From NCBI RefSeq assembly GCF_910589235.1, contig NC_060966.1:6052320-6116319 (forward strand): 64,000 nucleotides of DNA. Direction: 5' to 3'. Below, one piece after another: positions 61,456 to 64,000 of the stretch. The stretch comes from Vespa crabro (Eukaryota; Arthropoda; Insecta; Hymenoptera; Vespidae). Each line of letters starts with the position of its first letter. Position 1 is the first letter of the stretch. The position numbers were made by a program, and so were the translations under genes. The notes under the pieces are model-generated. The model made no database searches, was not told the DNA's origin, and was given only the letters and a program-made list of their open reading frames with translations.

Positions 61456-63770
61456 TTATGCGTGTGTGTACGTGTGTGTATATATATATTTCAAGGTGAA
61501 GCTAATAATATTATGTATATAAAATTTGAATTTCATTCGATATAATAAACTTCGATTTTTCTTCTTTAAAACGTTTTTCTCATGTTGGCTTATCTATGAC
61601 ATACACTCAGATAATTTATAAACGTTTAATTAGTTAAATATTGATGATTGAATTTACTCGCTTATCGTCCGTTCTTCAACTCAAGATAACCGTAATACTT
61701 TAGCCTGAATAATAGTTACGAGTATTATTTTTAAATGGACCCTTCTCGTGTTCTAACGTTTTAATTTTTCCATTTCTTCATTTAATACGTGTAGAGAATT
61801 TTTTCAAAATAATAAAAAATATTAATATCGTTAAATATGTAAAATAGTAAAATTGGTAAAAAATTTTCAAACCAGTTAATACTATTGGAATCCGTTAGAT
61901 ATCTTCTGAAATAAATGATTTATTTAAACATCGATTGAATTTTTTATTTTACCCCATCGGCTTATCGCGTTAAAACTAATGGATCGACCCTTTTAAAACT
62001 TGTCGTTGCGATCAAAGAGAAAAAATAGAAGGAAGAGGAGGGGAAGAAGGAAAAGGAAGAAGGGAGAAAGAGTAGGAGTAAAAGCGGAATGGAGGTTTGT
62101 AGAAGTGTGTCACGATGTCGTTACATACGTCAAATATTTGCATAGGTAATGTTGAATAAATAATATGACATTGATAAGGTGTCTAACGACTATAAACAAA
62201 ATCAAGGTTGTCTTGAAGTTTTACGAGGTCATACCAAACATCTTTTCTTTTTCTCCCCCCTCCCCATAAAAAAGAGTAAAAGAATAAAAATAAAAAAATA
62301 TATTCAAGATTTGTATAGATATTTTGCGAGACAAGAAATATGATGGATATAGAAAAGATAAATAAAAAATAGTGACAAGAATAGAAGGATGAAAGATGAA
62401 GGAAGAGAAAGAAAGTAAGAAAAAAAGAAAGAAAGAGACAGACAGACAAGCAGACAGATACTTTCGTAATAAGAAAGACAAGGAACAAGAGAGACTCGAA
62501 CTTCTTTTCCGGGATTAGTGCAGCAGGTCTCTCTTGGTAAAAGCAAGCAGTGCGACATTGCACCGAGGATGCATTTCGACGTTGCATGCATTCTACGGTA
62601 GCTTGTTAGACGTACGGCTCTCTTGTTTCGATGGTTGTTCTTCTGTTTCAACTGAGACGGCTCGTTATACTGATAGGTAGTATATCTCTGACCGAGTGTT
62701 CCCCATGCAAAAAAAATCTTTTTCTTGGTGAGAATAAAACCGGAGGGCGCATTCAAAAAAAATATCCACTACTCTACACACCTCAGCTATGCACATTTAC
62801 GTATTGTTTACGTGTGTGTACCTGGAGTTTTGAGAGATTACTTGTTTGTCGTCTTTTTTCTCTTTTCTTTCTTTCTTTTTTTCTTCTTTTTTTTTTTTTT
62901 TTTTATGGATCATACTCGACGGATAAGAAGGAATTTATTAATATGCAATTTATTGATATGCTTTAAGAGTTTAAAGGTTTTCATATAAGATTTTTTTTGT
63001 AATAACATTTATAAGATTAAATGTTACTAATTGATTGACTAATTAGAAATCTTAATGTTGATAACTATTATCCTTGTGATTTTTTTTTTTTTAATCGATA
63101 TCTTCCTAATAATTGAGTAACATAAGAATGATCGATAGAAGTGTCAGGTCATCGGTGATCGATAGAAAATAAAAGGAAATCGAATCACAAGGAGGCTTCT
63201 CACTTTCTTCTCTCTTTCCCTTTCTTTCTCTTTCCGAACGGGGAAGCGAATCCGATTCGGATTATTTGACTTTACGAGCGGAAAGTGAATTTCACGAATG
63301 AAAAGTCGACCATGCGTGACGATATTAGTCGTCTGAAAGAATCCCTCCTCTCTCTCAACCACCTTCTCTTTCTTTGACTAGTTACAACGATTACTCTCCT
63401 TTGTTTTCCAAAGTCGTGGGAGAAAGAAGATGAAAAGTGTCTTGATATTTTCTAAGACGAGAAAAAATACATTCATTCATTCATTCATTCTTTCTTTCTT
63501 TCCTTCCTTCTTTCCTATGACTTTTCTTTTTCGTAGAAACGATGATTTTCAAAAGTTCCTAATTGAAAATTGGAAAATTAGAAAAACGAAAATGTCGATT
63601 AAGAAATTTGCTTATATTTTTTTTTCTTTTTTCTTAAGCCAAATTTGCATATTAATTAGAATATTAATGTTGAGCAAATTGCGAAATAAAATTACTGTTG
63701 ATTGTTTGATAACTTGTTAACTTTGTTATGTACGCCGAACGAAAATTATTTGATAAGGTAATAAACGATG

Positions 63771-63870
<100 letters not shown>

Positions 63871-64000
63871 TAGAGTAATGTAACTAACCACCACGATGAC
63901 ATTTTATTACCAAAGAGAAACGAATCCAGACAGATCTCTCGAATTACTATCTAATTATTGCTGTATCCTTATTACAAAATATTCATTCTCTCTTCTCTTT

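Overview
The window is nuclear DNA from an arthropod, most likely an insect and possibly a hymenopteran. It is AT-rich and carries very dense microsatellites. Genes are split by short GT-AG introns, and the encoded proteins are clearly metazoan (TFIIB, gamma-COP, MetAP2, eIF4G2/NAT1, syntaxin-7). The insect call rests on the fly-like TFIIB N-terminus and general compactness; the order-level guess is inference. I rebuilt seven gene models exon by exon from reading frame, splice sites and phase. Every model sums to a whole number of codons and its length fits the family where I know it.

Layout: 1-5995 has no recognisable gene (upstream or leader DNA). 5996-19094 (+) is a large BTB/ankyrin/histone-fold gene of the ABTB2/ABTB3(BTBD11) family, with two alternative first coding exons. 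19095-21961 is a convergent 3' region. 21962-23609 (-) is syntaxin-7, with a likely 5'UTR exon near 24.55 kb. About 24.76-35.62 kb is intergenic: (GA)n/(CT)n blocks, two GC-rich islands and a short inverted-repeat element. 35845-39036 (+) is the eIF4G2/DAP5/NAT1 translation factor. 39037-42494 holds its likely 3'UTR and the next promoter. 42495-44103 (+) is TFIIB with a 17-nt first coding exon. 45665-50333 (-) is a small Shisa/CYYR1-like membrane protein. 51259-54403 (+) is coatomer gamma. 55824-58126 (+) is methionine aminopeptidase 2. 60200-61246 (-) is a FAM107-domain protein. 61.25-64 kb has no recognised gene.

The genes do not form a pathway. Most are housekeeping genes (transcription initiation, translation initiation, N-terminal Met removal, COPI and endosomal traffic) packed with convergent or divergent neighbours, whereas the BTB-ankyrin gene has long low-complexity introns and several candidate promoters. 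I found no CRISPR array, prophage, operon, tRNA, rRNA or clear new defence-like system. The more unusual observations are the phase-matched alternative first exons, the AUG start and short-uORF leader of the NAT1 gene (a family known for GUG initiation), a TISU/YY1-type start in MetAP2, a hairpin MITE, perfect palindromes and unexplained GC-rich islands.
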